Assembly (NCBI GenBank): GCA_017457155.1 | Contig: JAFTHZ010000006.1 | Location: forward strand, 98,820 to 162,819 | Direction of reading: 5' to 3' | DNA: 64,000 nucleotides | Source: Ruminococcus sp. | Lineage (GTDB): Bacteria; Bacillota; Clostridia; Oscillospirales; Acutalibacteraceae | Part shown: one piece after another, positions 26,110 through 34,672 of the stretch | How the letters are laid out: each line of letters opens with the position of its first letter | Numbering within the stretch: the first letter of the stretch is position 1 | Notes under the pieces: model-generated | What the model saw: the letters and a program-made list of their open reading frames with translations, nothing else | The model's database searches: none | Told to the model about the DNA's origin: nothing | Position numbers and translations under genes: made by a program

Positions 26110-26541
26110 TTAAATTTCTGATACCTGAGCCTCTGTGATGGACTTGATTCCGTTCTGGAGCAAAAGCTCCTCAACCTTATCGTTATCGTCCACACGCAGT
26201 ACCAGATATGCGTGGTGAGGAGTAGCGCCGTTGAAGGCGTACATATACTCCATATTGATGTCGTTATCATTGAGCACCTTGACAACGGTTGCCAGTGCAC
26301 CGGGCTCGTTACGCAGGCGGACACCCACTACCTGAGTCTCAGTAACAATACAGCTCTCCTTCTTGAGGACATCGATTGCCTTGTCTGTATCAGACACGAT
26401 GAGACGCAGAATACCGAAATCCTGTGTATCAGCAATTGACATAGCTCTCAGGTCAACGCTCTCCTTTGCGAGGGTGTCGGTGATTCTCACGAGAGAACCC
26501 TTTTTGTTCTCAACAAAAACAGAAATTTGACGGATAGACAT
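26110..26541 (-). CDS. Tandem ACT-domain protein
   Basis: 143 residues made of two ACT domains: about 1-66 (IRQISVFVENKKGSLVRITDTLAKESVDLRAMSIADTQDFGILRLIV) and about 70-143 (VVGVRLRNEPGALATVVKVLNDNDINMEYMYAF). Such stand-alone ACT proteins are routinely encoded next to paaK and indolepyruvate oxidoreductase genes and probably bind an aromatic amino acid or arylacetate. The start is 3 nt after the paaK stop, with TAGGAGGC upstream, so it is the last gene of that operon. Ligand inferred from context. Confidence 0.92.
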   Translation of the reverse strand: MSIRQISVFVENKKGSLVRITDTLAKESVDLRAMSIADTQDFGILRLIVSDTDKAIDVLKKESCIVTETQVVGVRLRNEPGALATVVKVLNDNDINMEYMYAFNGATPHHAYLVLRVDDNDKVEELLLQNGIKSITEAQVSEI

Positions 26542-26544
26542 AAT

Positions 26545-27858
26545 TTAGCCTCCTATAAGCTTTCTCTTATCAACAACTCTGACAGCCTTGCCCATGCTTC
26601 TCTCAATAGAGCCGGGAGCAACAAGCTTAACATCAGCACCAATACCCAGCAGTGAGCGAAGCTCTGCTTCCAGCTTTGCCTCGTTTGCCTTGATATCTGC
26701 CACTGTGTCAGAGAACATATCCTCGTTCATCTCTACGTGAACTTCCAGTGTGTCGGTGTTGTTAACTCTGTCAACATAGATCTTGTAGTTAGCAGAGTAG
26801 CCCATCTTGATGAGAACAGTCTCGATCTGTGAGGGGAATACGTTAACACCGCGGATGATCATCATATCGTCAGAGCGACCCATGGGCTTTGACATCTTCA
26901 CAAAGGTTCTTCCGCAGGAGCACTTATCAGCAGTGATAATGCCGATGTCACGGGTACGATAACGGATGAAGGGACAGCACTCCTTGGTGATACAGGTGAA
27001 CACCAGCTCTCCTACCTCTCCGTAGGGAAGCACCTCTCCTGTTTCGGGGTTGATGGTCTCGATGATGAAGTGGTCCTCGTTAACGTGCATACCTGTCTGC
27101 TCAGAGCACTCATATGATACGCAGGGGCCCATAATCTCTGTGAGTCCGTATACATCGTATGCCTTGATATCCAGCAGCTCCTCTATCTGACGTCTCATAC
27201 CCTCGGTCCAGGGCTCTGCACCGAAGATACCTGCCTTGAGGGGAAGCTTCTTGGGATCGATTCCTCTCTTGCGGACTGTCTCGCCGATATACATAGCGTA
27301 TGAAGGAGTACAGCAGAGCACTGTGGATCCGAAGTCCTCCAGAATGGTGACCTGTCTCTCGGTGTTACCGGAAGAAACAGGAATGGCAGTTGCACCGATC
27401 TTGCCTGCTCCGCCGTGAAGTCCGAAACCGCCTGTAAAGAGTCCGTAGCCGTAGGATACGTGGATGTAATCGTTCTCATCTGCACCGACTGCATAGAGCT
27501 GACGGGCTGCAATATCATCCCACACATCCAGGTCGTTCTTTGTGTAGCCGACAACGATCTGCTTGCCGGTTGTGCCGGAGGATGCATGGAGCCTCACCAC
27601 ATCCTTCTGAGGAACAGCAAACAGTCCGTAGGGATATGCATCTCTCAGGTCCTGCTTGTATGTGAAGGGCAACTTGCTCAGATCGTCAACAGACTTGATA
27701 TCCTCAGGCTTTACGCCTGCCTCATCCATTCTCTTGCGATAAAGCTCAACGTTGTCGTACACATGCTTTACGGTCTTTACCAGTCTCTCGGACTGCCACT
27801 GGCGAATCTGCTCGCGAGAGGCGGTCTCAATTTCTTCCTGCCAATAGCGCTCTGCCAT
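26545..27858 (-). CDS. paaK: Phenylacetate-CoA ligase
   Basis: 437 residues; ATP-dependent activation of phenylacetate or related arylacetates to the CoA thioester. Seen: LPFTYKQDLRDAYPYG, the AMP-binding loop LHASSGTTGKQIVVGYT, CCTPSYAMYIGE, KAGIFGAEPWTEGMR, YDVYGLTEIMGPCV, RYRTRDIGII, and a Cys pair CSCGRTF before the C-terminal lid domain with GVNVFPSQIE. Lies in the symporter-iorA-iorB-paaK-ACT operon, where it would work in series with the oxidoreductase. Confidence 0.96.
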   Translation of the reverse strand: MAERYWQEEIETASREQIRQWQSERLVKTVKHVYDNVELYRKRMDEAGVKPEDIKSVDDLSKLPFTYKQDLRDAYPYGLFAVPQKDVVRLHASSGTTGKQIVVGYTKNDLDVWDDIAARQLYAVGADENDYIHVSYGYGLFTGGFGLHGGAGKIGATAIPVSSGNTERQVTILEDFGSTVLCCTPSYAMYIGETVRKRGIDPKKLPLKAGIFGAEPWTEGMRRQIEELLDIKAYDVYGLTEIMGPCVSYECSEQTGMHVNEDHFIIETINPETGEVLPYGEVGELVFTCITKECCPFIRYRTRDIGIITADKCSCGRTFVKMSKPMGRSDDMMIIRGVNVFPSQIETVLIKMGYSANYKIYVDRVNNTDTLEVHVEMNEDMFSDTVADIKANEAKLEAELRSLLGIGADVKLVAPGSIERSMGKAVRVVDKRKLIGG

Positions 27859-27889
27859 TTGTCATTACCTCTTTCTGTAAATAAATGAA

Positions 27890-28462
27890 TTACTCGGCAT
27901 AGTTATATCCAAGGCTGAATGCCTTGAGATTGATATCAATAAACTTGGGTTTTACAACCTGTCTGAGAGCTTCCTCCCACTTCTCACAGGGGATATCAAG
28001 CTGACGGGCGAGTCTGCCCATCAGAACAATGTTGACGGCTCTTGAGGAACCTGCCTCCTCTGCAAGAGAGAGAGCATCAAGGGCATCTACGGTCACCTTT
28101 TCAGAAAGCTCTGTGAGAATCTGTGCAGGATACTCTGTGGCTCCTGTAACAACGGGCATGGGGTCGATCTGCTGGGTGTTGGTGATAATAACACCATCCT
28201 CCTTCAGATACTGTACCCAACGGGCAGCCTCCAGCTTCTCAAAGGATATGATACAATCGGCAGCACCCTTGTCAATAATGGGGGAATACACCTTGTCGCC
28301 ATAGCGGACATATGTAACAACAGATCCTCCGCGCTGGCTCATACCATGAACCTCAGATACCTTTACGTCGTATCCCTCTGTCACCAGAAGTTTGCCAAGA
28401 AGTGTGGATGCCAGCAGAGAACCCTGTCCGCCCACACCTACTATCATAATACTTTTAGTCAT
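27890..28462 (-). CDS. iorB: Indolepyruvate ferredoxin oxidoreductase, beta subunit
   Basis: 190 residues, the gamma/beta-type domain of 2-oxoacid:ferredoxin oxidoreductases: SIMIVGVGGQGSLLASTLLG, VSEVHGMSQRGGSVVTYVRYG, and FEKLEAARWVQYLKEDGVII are the family motifs. Partner of IorA in oxidative decarboxylation of aryl pyruvates to aryl-acetyl-CoA (reversible with reduced ferredoxin). ATG at 28462 overlaps the iorA stop (TGATG) and has AAGGAGG 9 nt upstream; an in-frame GTG at 28468 is too close to that site. Confidence 0.96.
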   Translation of the reverse strand: MTKSIMIVGVGGQGSLLASTLLGKLLVTEGYDVKVSEVHGMSQRGGSVVTYVRYGDKVYSPIIDKGAADCIISFEKLEAARWVQYLKEDGVIITNTQQIDPMPVVTGATEYPAQILTELSEKVTVDALDALSLAEEAGSSRAVNIVLMGRLARQLDIPCEKWEEALRQVVKPKFIDINLKAFSLGYNYAE

Positions 28463-30201
28463 CAGCACTGGCCTCCTTCGTTGATTGCGTCAAATTTACA
28501 AAGCTGTGTGCATACTCCGCAGCCTACACAAAGGGTGGGATCTATATGAGCCTTGCCCTCGTGCATGCTGATTGCGGGACAACCCAGCTTCAGACACATC
28601 TTGCAGCTCTTGCACTTGCTCTCGCTGACGATGAGTGAGGGCTTTGTCTTTACGTTCTTGAGCAGGATACAGGGACGGCGTGAAATAATAACAGAAGGCT
28701 CCTCAGCTGCAAGCTCCTCCTTCAATGCCACATCACACTCTGCCAGATTGTAGGGGTCAACCACACGGACGCGATTGATACCCACAGCCTTGCACAGAGT
28801 CTCAAGGTCAATCTTTGCAGCAGGATCACCCTTGATGTTATATCCTGTGGTGGGATTCTGCTGATGGCCTGTCATACCTGTGATGGAGTTATCAAGAATA
28901 ATAACGGTGGAATTAGAACCGTTGTATGCGATATTTACAAGGCCTGTGATTCCTGAATGCATAAAGGTAGAATCACCGATAACACAGACGGTCTTGCCCT
29001 CTGTGTCCTTGCCGCCTGCTTTGTTGAATCCATGGAGCCCCGACACGGATGCACCCATACACAGAGTGGTGTCCAGTGCACACAGGGGAGGTGCTGCGCC
29101 CAGAGTGTAGCAGCCGATATCGCCAAGCACTGTAATCTTGTTCTTTGCCAGAGTGTAGTACATACCTCTGTGGGGACAGCCTGCGCACATAACGGGAGGT
29201 CTGCCGGGAACATCAGTATCGACAGACTTAAACTCGGGCATATCCATACCGAAGGCTGTAGCAACAGTAAGCTGAGACAGCTCTCCGATGTTTGAGAACA
29301 GCTCCTTGCCTGTGCAGTCGATGCCCAGATTCTTTACGTGAGTCTCGATGATGCCATCCAGCTCCTCAACAATATATACCTTGCCAACCTTCTCGGCAAA
29401 TTTTCTGATGCGGTCAACGGGCATAGGATTTATCATGCCCAGCTTGAGAACGCTGACAGAATCACCGAAAACTTCCTTAACATACTGATAGCAGGTGCCC
29501 ACTGTGATGATACCGAAGTCAGAGTCAGCATACTCCTCGCGGTTGATATCAGCCTGCTCTGCATAAGCAGTCAGCTTCTTTGTTCTTTCCTCAACAAAGG
29601 GGTGTCTCTTTGTTGCGTTTGCAGGGGTCATGATGTATTTTGCAGGGTTCTTCACGTAGGGCTTATCCTCAGGAAGAACTCTGTCGGATGTCTCAACGAT
29701 GCTCTGGGAATGTGCAACACGGGTACACATCTTGATGAACACAGGAGTGTCGTACTCCTCAGAGAGCTCAAAAGCCAGCTTTGTAAACTCCAGCGCCTCC
29801 TTGGAGTCAGAGGGCTCCAGCATAGGAACCTTGGCAGCCTGTGCGTAGTGTCTGGAATCCTGCTCGTTCTGGGAGGAATGCATTCCGGGGTCATCCGCAA
29901 CACAGATAACCAGACCGCCGTTCACACCTGTGTATGAGAGAGTAAACAGAGGGTCAGCGGCAACGTTAAGTCCAACGTGCTTCATAGCACAAGCTGAACG
30001 CTTGCCCCTTACGGATGCACCAAAAGCAACCTCCATGGCTACCTTCTCGTTAGGTGCCCACTCGCAATAGATCTCGTCATATTTTGCAGCCATCTCTGTA
30101 ATCTCTGTGCTGGGTGTGCCGGGATAGCTTGATACCACAGACACACCTGCCTCATAGAGACCTCTGGCAACAGCTGCGTTACCAATAAGTAGTTCTTTCA
30201 T
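28462..30201 (-). CDS. iorA: Indolepyruvate ferredoxin oxidoreductase, alpha subunit
   Basis: 579 residues. N-terminal pyrimidine-binding domain (LLIGNAAVARGLYEAGVSVVSSYPGTPSTEI), TPP-binding domain (RPPVMCAGCPHRGMYY, VLGDIGCYTLG, GDSTFMHSGITGLVN), and two C-terminal [4Fe-4S] ferredoxin motifs (CKSCKMCLKLGCP and CVGCGVCTQLC). Interconverts aryl pyruvate plus CoA and aryl-acetyl-CoA plus CO2 with ferredoxin. Start at 30201 follows CAGGAG; the frame is open upstream through the symporter end but without a ribosome site. Confidence 0.97.
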   Translation of the reverse strand: MKELLIGNAAVARGLYEAGVSVVSSYPGTPSTEITEMAAKYDEIYCEWAPNEKVAMEVAFGASVRGKRSACAMKHVGLNVAADPLFTLSYTGVNGGLVICVADDPGMHSSQNEQDSRHYAQAAKVPMLEPSDSKEALEFTKLAFELSEEYDTPVFIKMCTRVAHSQSIVETSDRVLPEDKPYVKNPAKYIMTPANATKRHPFVEERTKKLTAYAEQADINREEYADSDFGIITVGTCYQYVKEVFGDSVSVLKLGMINPMPVDRIRKFAEKVGKVYIVEELDGIIETHVKNLGIDCTGKELFSNIGELSQLTVATAFGMDMPEFKSVDTDVPGRPPVMCAGCPHRGMYYTLAKNKITVLGDIGCYTLGAAPPLCALDTTLCMGASVSGLHGFNKAGGKDTEGKTVCVIGDSTFMHSGITGLVNIAYNGSNSTVIILDNSITGMTGHQQNPTTGYNIKGDPAAKIDLETLCKAVGINRVRVVDPYNLAECDVALKEELAAEEPSVIISRRPCILLKNVKTKPSLIVSESKCKSCKMCLKLGCPAISMHEGKAHIDPTLCVGCGVCTQLCKFDAINEGGQC

Positions 30202-30226
30202 ATTCTTCTTTTCTCCTGTATTTTGA

Positions 30227-31774
30227 TTATTCCATTCTCTCTTTTGCAGATACAACAACCTGCTTGTCGTAGCAAGAGAACATTTCGTCAACTTTGTTTT
30301 TATCGGGTTTCTTTGTAGCAAGGCTCACAACAATCACAAGAACAATACCCATCAGCATTGCAACAACACCTACATTGGAGGATGTCTGCAGAAGCTTGGG
30401 AAGCATGGCAGTATTCTTTGAAAGCTTGAAAGCCATGAAGGTTACATTGATACAAACGCTGAAGATGAAGCTTGTCCATACAGCGGGCTTGGTAGCACGC
30501 TTCCAATATAGGCCCAGCATAAAGGGTCCCAGGAAAGCTCCGCTCATTGTACCCCAAGAGATACCCATAAGGTCAGTGATAAAGGCAACCTTGGTGTTTG
30601 CCTGGACAATGGCAATTCCTGCAGAAACAACAATGAAGAACACCAGGAAAATTCTCATAACTATCATCTTTGAGCTCTCGCTCATGGGCTTCTTCTTCAT
30701 AGGATCAATGAAATCCAGAGTGAGGGTAGAGCTTGATGTAAGCACCAAAGAGGACAAGGTGGACATGGATGCTGCCAGCACAAGCATAATAACCAGAGCA
30801 ATAACCACATCAGACTGAAGCATCTCAAGCATTGCGGGGATGATGGAGTCAACACCATTGGCATCCACACTATCCTGTGTTACAAATATACGACCGAAAC
30901 CACCCAGGAAGTAACATCCACCTGCTACAATAACTGCGAAAACGGTGGAAACGATTGTGCCTGTCATGATGGATTTCTCGCTTTTGATAGCGTAGAACTT
31001 GCCGATCATCTGGGGCAGTCCCCATGTGCCCAGTGAGGTGAGAAGTACAACTCCCAATAGTGCCACAGGATCAGGGCCTAAGAAGGAGGTGTATACTCCT
31101 GCGCCTGCGGTGTCTGAGGATACCTCTGACAGAAGTCTCACAGACTCTGCAAGACCGCCATGTACATTGAGCACTGAGATAACAACTACAACAATGCCCA
31201 CAAGCATTATGATACCCTGAATAAGGCTGTTGAGGGCTGTGCCCACATAGCCTGACAGAACAACATACAATCCTGTTACAAAGGCCATGATAACCACACA
31301 GATCCAGTAATCAATTCCGAATGCCATCTCAAAGAGTCTGGACAATCCGTTGTAAAGAGATGCTGTGTAGGGAATCATAAATATGAACACGATAGCAGCT
31401 GCCATGAGCTTCAAGGCTTTGCTGTCGTATCTCTTCTCAAAGAAGTCGGGCATAGTAGCACTGCCCAGATGTTGGGTCATTACTCGGGTACGTCTGCCCA
31501 GTACTCTCCACGCAAGATATGAGCCTATGAGAGCATTACCCAGACCGATCCAGGTGGATGCAAGTCCGAAGTTCCATCCGAACTGTCCTGCGTATCCTAC
31601 AAAGATAACTGCAGAGAAATATGAGGTACCAAATGAAAAAGCTGTAAGCCAGGGACCTACGGCTCTGCCACCCAGCACAAAACCGTTGACATCCGTAGCC
31701 TTCTTGCGACAATATATGCCAACGCCTATCGTTACTATAAGAAACAGCACGATAAACAGAATCTTGATAAACAT
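30227..31774 (-). CDS. Sodium:solute symporter (SSS family)
   Basis: 515 residues, about 13 membrane helices, SSS fold (PutP/PanF-like): FVLGGRAVGPWLTAFSFGTSYFSAVIFVGYAGQFGWNFG at the start (broken helix 1), LASTWIGLGNALIG, and LVLAASMSTLSSLVLTSSSTLTLDF (the Na+-site helix 8 with conserved Ser/Thr). First gene of the iorAB-paaK operon, so the cargo is probably an arylacetate or aromatic acid rather than proline (inference). The ribosome site AGGAGG is 13 nt from the ATG, rather long. Confidence 0.92.
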   Translation of the reverse strand: MFIKILFIVLFLIVTIGVGIYCRKKATDVNGFVLGGRAVGPWLTAFSFGTSYFSAVIFVGYAGQFGWNFGLASTWIGLGNALIGSYLAWRVLGRRTRVMTQHLGSATMPDFFEKRYDSKALKLMAAAIVFIFMIPYTASLYNGLSRLFEMAFGIDYWICVVIMAFVTGLYVVLSGYVGTALNSLIQGIIMLVGIVVVVISVLNVHGGLAESVRLLSEVSSDTAGAGVYTSFLGPDPVALLGVVLLTSLGTWGLPQMIGKFYAIKSEKSIMTGTIVSTVFAVIVAGGCYFLGGFGRIFVTQDSVDANGVDSIIPAMLEMLQSDVVIALVIMLVLAASMSTLSSLVLTSSSTLTLDFIDPMKKKPMSESSKMIVMRIFLVFFIVVSAGIAIVQANTKVAFITDLMGISWGTMSGAFLGPFMLGLYWKRATKPAVWTSFIFSVCINVTFMAFKLSKNTAMLPKLLQTSSNVGVVAMLMGIVLVIVVSLATKKPDKNKVDEMFSCYDKQVVVSAKERME

Positions 31775-31856
31775 TCTGTGCGCTTGTCCTCCTGAGACCC
31801 CAAAAAGCGTCCAAAAGGAGCAAAGCTTCCCTCCTTAAAACATATTTAATTTTAAC

Positions 31857-31885
31857 ATTATATCAAATTGTGCATAATAATACAA
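31857..31885 (-). promoter_or_regulatory. Promoter of the symporter-ior-paaK operon
   Basis: Minus strand TTGTAT, 17-bp spacer, TATAAT; about 75 nt of leader follows, containing an AAGGAG/CTCCTT hairpin near 31814-31835. Confidence 0.65.
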
Positions 31886-31987
31886 TATTTTTGGCATAAA
31901 TAATTCATGGTTTTTCGGATTTTCCCTGACTTTTTTGCACATATCCCGCCCACTCTGTTCATCCAAAATCCAATCATTGCAAAACTG

Positions 31988-32017
31988 TTGACAAGTTCGG
32001 AGTCAATGCTGTATAAT
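31988..32017 (+). promoter_or_regulatory. Promoter of the metY-metA operon
   Basis: TTGACA, 18-bp spacer, TATAAT. The transcript starts near 32024, just before the leader-peptide ribosome site AGGAGG (32038-32043). Confidence 0.8.
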
Positions 32018-32051
32018 TATCTTTGAAAATTCTGAACAGGAGGAACTGAAC

Positions 32052-32117
32052 ATGTATGCAAATTATGAGAAAACTCACATGATGATGTGCAGCTCCGCCT
32101 TCAAAAGTCATCGTTGA
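32052..32117 (+). CDS. Leader peptide with three consecutive Met codons
   Basis: A 21-codon ORF, beginning MYANYEKTHMMMCSSAFK and ending SHR before TGA at 32115. It has a perfect ribosome site (AGGAGG, 8 nt upstream) and lies between the metY promoter and a terminator. Codons 10-12 are ATG ATG ATG (32079-32087) followed by a Cys codon. The composition and place are those of an attenuation leader sensing charged tRNA-Met. The product itself probably has no function. Confidence 0.8.
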   Translation: MYANYEKTHMMMCSSAFKSHR

Positions 32118-32179
32118 TATTTTATCAGCAAAAGATGAATTTTTTGAGGGCAGATACCCTATTGGGTCTCTGTCCTTTT
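32094..32179 (+). promoter_or_regulatory. Transcription attenuator (antiterminator/terminator) of metY-metA
   Basis: Terminator: GGGCAGATACCC (32148-32159) with GGGTCTCTGTCC (32164-32175), one mismatch, TATT loop, then TTTT. Antiterminator: CCGCCTTCAAAA (32095-32106, inside the leader ORF just after the Met codons) with TTTTGAGGGCAG (32142-32153), 11 of 12 paired including one G-U; this takes the 5' arm of the terminator. The loop it encloses folds on its own: TCATC/GATGA (32108-32112/32134-32138) and TGATA/TATCA. A ribosome stalled on Met codons leaves 32095-32106 free; one that reaches the stop covers it. Confidence 0.78.
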
Positions 32180-32202
32180 AATATATCAGGGAGGTAATAT
32201 TT

Positions 32203-33486
32203 ATGAATTACAAAAACATCGACACCACCTGTGTACAGGGAGGCTACACTCCCGGCAACGGTGAGCCCAGACAGATCCCCATTGTACAGAGCACAACCTT
32301 CAAATATGCCACATCCGAACAGATGGGCAAGCTCTTTGACCTTGAGGCAGAGGGCTACTTCTACACCAGACTCCAGAACCCCACCAACGACTACGTTGCT
32401 AAGAAGATCTGTGAGCTGGAGGGAGGCACAGCAGCTATGCTCACCTCCTCAGGCCAGGCAGCAAGCTTCTTCAGCATCTTCAATATAGCAGGCGCAGGCG
32501 ACCACATCGTGGCATCATCTGCTATCTACGGCGGAACATACAACCTCTTTGCCGTAACAATGAAGCGTATGGGCATTGACTTCTCCTTCGTCTCACCCGA
32601 TGCATCCGACGAGGAGATTCAGGCTGCATTCCGCCCCAACACCAAGGCTCTCTTCGGCGAGACCATCGCCAACCCTGCCCTGGTAGTCCTTGACATTGAG
32701 CGCTTCGCAAATATCGCACACAAGAACGGTGTACCCCTTATCATTGACAACACCTTCGCAACTCCCGTCACTTGCCGTCCCTTTGAGTGGGGCGCAGATA
32801 TTGTCATCCACTCCACCACCAAGTACATCGACGGACACGGCGCATCCGTGGGCGGATGTATTGTTGATTCAGGCAAGTTCGACTGGACCAAATATCCCGA
32901 TAAATACCCCGGACTGTGCACTCCCGATGAGAGCTACCACGGTGTAACATACACCGAGAGATTTGGTCTCGGCGGAGCATATATCACAAAAGCAACCGCA
33001 CAGCTCATGCGTGACTTCGGCTGTATTCAGGCTCCTCAGCATGCATTCTACCTGAACCTGGGACTTGAAAGCCTGCACCTGAGAATGCAGCGCCACTGCG
33101 AGAACGGTCTGGCAGTTGCAAAGTACCTGCAGAATCACCCCAAGGTTGCCTGGGTACGCTACTCAGGACTTGAGGGCGATGACAGCTACGAGCTGGGCAA
33201 AAAGTACCTGAAGTATGGCGGATGCGGAGTTGTATCCTTCGGTGTGAAGGGTGGCAGAACTGCTGCAGAGACCTTCATGAAAAACCTGAAGATTGCCGCT
33301 ATCGAGACCCACGTCGCCGATGCACGCACCTGCTGTCTGCATCCTGCAAATGCAACCCATCGTCAGATGAACGACGAGGAGCTTGCGGCCGCAGGCATCT
33401 CTCCCGATCTGGTTCGCTTCTCCTGCGGACTGGAAGCCGCAGAGGATCTTATTGCTGATATCGAGTCAGCACTGGCAGCTGTATAA
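32203..33486 (+). CDS. metY: O-acetylhomoserine aminocarboxypropyltransferase (sulfhydrylase)
   Basis: 427 residues, Cys/Met-metabolism PLP enzyme; joins O-acetylhomoserine with sulfide to give homocysteine. Seen: DTTCVQGGYTPGNGEPRQIPIVQSTTFKY, YTRLQNPTNDYVAKKICELEGG, LTSSGQAASFF, the PLP lysine in VIHSTTKYIDGHGASVGG (about residue 208), RFGLGGAYI and SCGLEAAEDLIADIE. Length (over 420) and the insertion around 230-290 fit MetY rather than MetB/MetC. First structural gene behind the Met attenuator; ribosome site AGGGAGGT. Confidence 0.96.
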   Translation: MNYKNIDTTCVQGGYTPGNGEPRQIPIVQSTTFKYATSEQMGKLFDLEAEGYFYTRLQNPTNDYVAKKICELEGGTAAMLTSSGQAASFFSIFNIAGAGDHIVASSAIYGGTYNLFAVTMKRMGIDFSFVSPDASDEEIQAAFRPNTKALFGETIANPALVVLDIERFANIAHKNGVPLIIDNTFATPVTCRPFEWGADIVIHSTTKYIDGHGASVGGCIVDSGKFDWTKYPDKYPGLCTPDESYHGVTYTERFGLGGAYITKATAQLMRDFGCIQAPQHAFYLNLGLESLHLRMQRHCENGLAVAKYLQNHPKVAWVRYSGLEGDDSYELGKKYLKYGGCGVVSFGVKGGRTAAETFMKNLKIAAIETHVADARTCCLHPANATHRQMNDEELAAAGISPDLVRFSCGLEAAEDLIADIESALAAV

Positions 33487-33534
33487 ATCCCTAAGCTGCA
33501 AACAGTATTTTTCACCTGAAAAGGGGGCTTTCCA

Positions 33535-34461
33535 ATGCCTATCAGAATTCCCAATTCTCTCCCCGCAACCCAGACGCTCAACGACGAGAATATATTTGTT
33601 ATCACCGAGACTCGTGCTCTCACTCAGGACATCAGACCTCTTCAAATAGTCATCCTCAACCTGATGCCCACAAAAATCGAGACCGAGACTCAGCTTGCCC
33701 GTCTGCTGGGTAACTCTCCCCTGCAGGTAGAGATAGAGCTCATTCATACCGCAACTCATCAGTCAAAGAACGTCTCCAACGATCACCTTCTGAGATTTTA
33801 CAAAACCTTTGACGAAATCAAAGACCGCAAGTTTGATGGTATGATCATCACAGGAGCACCTGTTGAGCATATGCCCTTTGAGGAAGTAAGCTACTGGCAG
33901 GAGCTGTGTGAGATTATGGAATGGACAAAAACTCACGTTCACTCCACCTTTCATATCTGCTGGGGCGCACAGGCAGGACTTTATTACCACTATGGTATCC
34001 ACAAGCAGCCTCTCCCCGAGAAGCTCTTCGGAATCTATCCTCACACCGCTGACTACAAGCAATCCATACTATTCCGCGGATTTGATGATGTTTTTATGGT
34101 GCCTCACTCACGCCACACCACTGTGCTCAGAGAGGACATTGAAGCGGTTGAGGGACTGCGGATACTGGCTTCCTCTGAGGAGGCGGGAGTCTATGCCATC
34201 GGCACAAAGAAGGGCCGCCAGATATTCATCACAGGCCACTCTGAGTACGACGCATGGACTCTGAACAAAGAGTACATCCGCGACAAAAACGCTGGCAAGC
34301 CCATCTCTATCCCCAAAAACTACTTCCCTGATGATGATGACACAAAGGAACCCATTGTCAGCTGGCGCAGCCACGCAAACCTGCTGTACTCCAACTGGCT
34401 TAACTACTTTGTTTACCAGACAACACCCTATGACATCGGCACCATCACAGAAATAAACTAA
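33535..34461 (+). CDS. metA: Homoserine O-acetyltransferase (MetA type)
   Basis: 308 residues; acylates homoserine, the first committed step of methionine synthesis. Seen: [26 protein letters not shown], catalytic Cys in [16 protein letters not shown] (about residue 142), and SRHTTV and GHSEYDA with the catalytic His/Glu. In [17 protein letters not shown] the specificity position holds Glu, as in acetyl-CoA-using MetA enzymes, where the succinyl enzyme of E. coli has Gly. This fits the neighbour MetY, which uses O-acetylhomoserine. Starts 48 nt after metY behind AAGGGGG. Confidence 0.96.
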   Translation: MPIRIPNSLPATQTLNDENIFVITETRALTQDIRPLQIVILNLMPTKIETETQLARLLGNSPLQVEIELIHTATHQSKNVSNDHLLRFYKTFDEIKDRKFDGMIITGAPVEHMPFEEVSYWQELCEIMEWTKTHVHSTFHICWGAQAGLYYHYGIHKQPLPEKLFGIYPHTADYKQSILFRGFDDVFMVPHSRHTTVLREDIEAVEGLRILASSEEAGVYAIGTKKGRQIFITGHSEYDAWTLNKEYIRDKNAGKPISIPKNYFPDDDDTKEPIVSWRSHANLLYSNWLNYFVYQTTPYDIGTITEIN

Positions 34462-34471
34462 GTTTCACTTG

Positions 34472-34508
34472 TCACCGATTGCAGAGTATATTGCAGTCGG
34501 TGATTTTT
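34472..34508 (+). terminator. Terminator of metY-metA
   Basis: Arms TCACCGA/TCGGTGA and inner TGCA/TGCA, then five T. Confidence 0.85.
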
Positions 34509-34590
34509 CGCAATTTTTTGCTATACATTCCCTATTTGGAGACAAAAACGGAAACAAATATTAACTTTCTGTCAAGTTTATGCCTTTTTA

Positions 34591-34619
34591 TTGACATAAA
34601 AAAATCTCAAATTTATAAT
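34591..34619 (+). promoter_or_regulatory. Promoter of the ABC exporter pair
   Basis: TTGACA, 17-bp spacer, TATAAT. Confidence 0.82.
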
Positions 34620-34672
34620 ATAATCATTGTTAACAACCAAACGGATAATCCCTTTGAAGGAGGTATACGAAA

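Noticed and set aside
31536-31823. 95-codon minus-strand ORF with Leu/Trp-rich start before the symporter
   Set aside because: It overlaps the symporter gene in another frame, and its protein is arginine/serine shadow sequence.
32018-32200. SAM riboswitch or T-box before metY
   Set aside because: No AGGGTGGxACCGCG T-box sequence and no S-box core; the leader ORF and attenuator explain the region.
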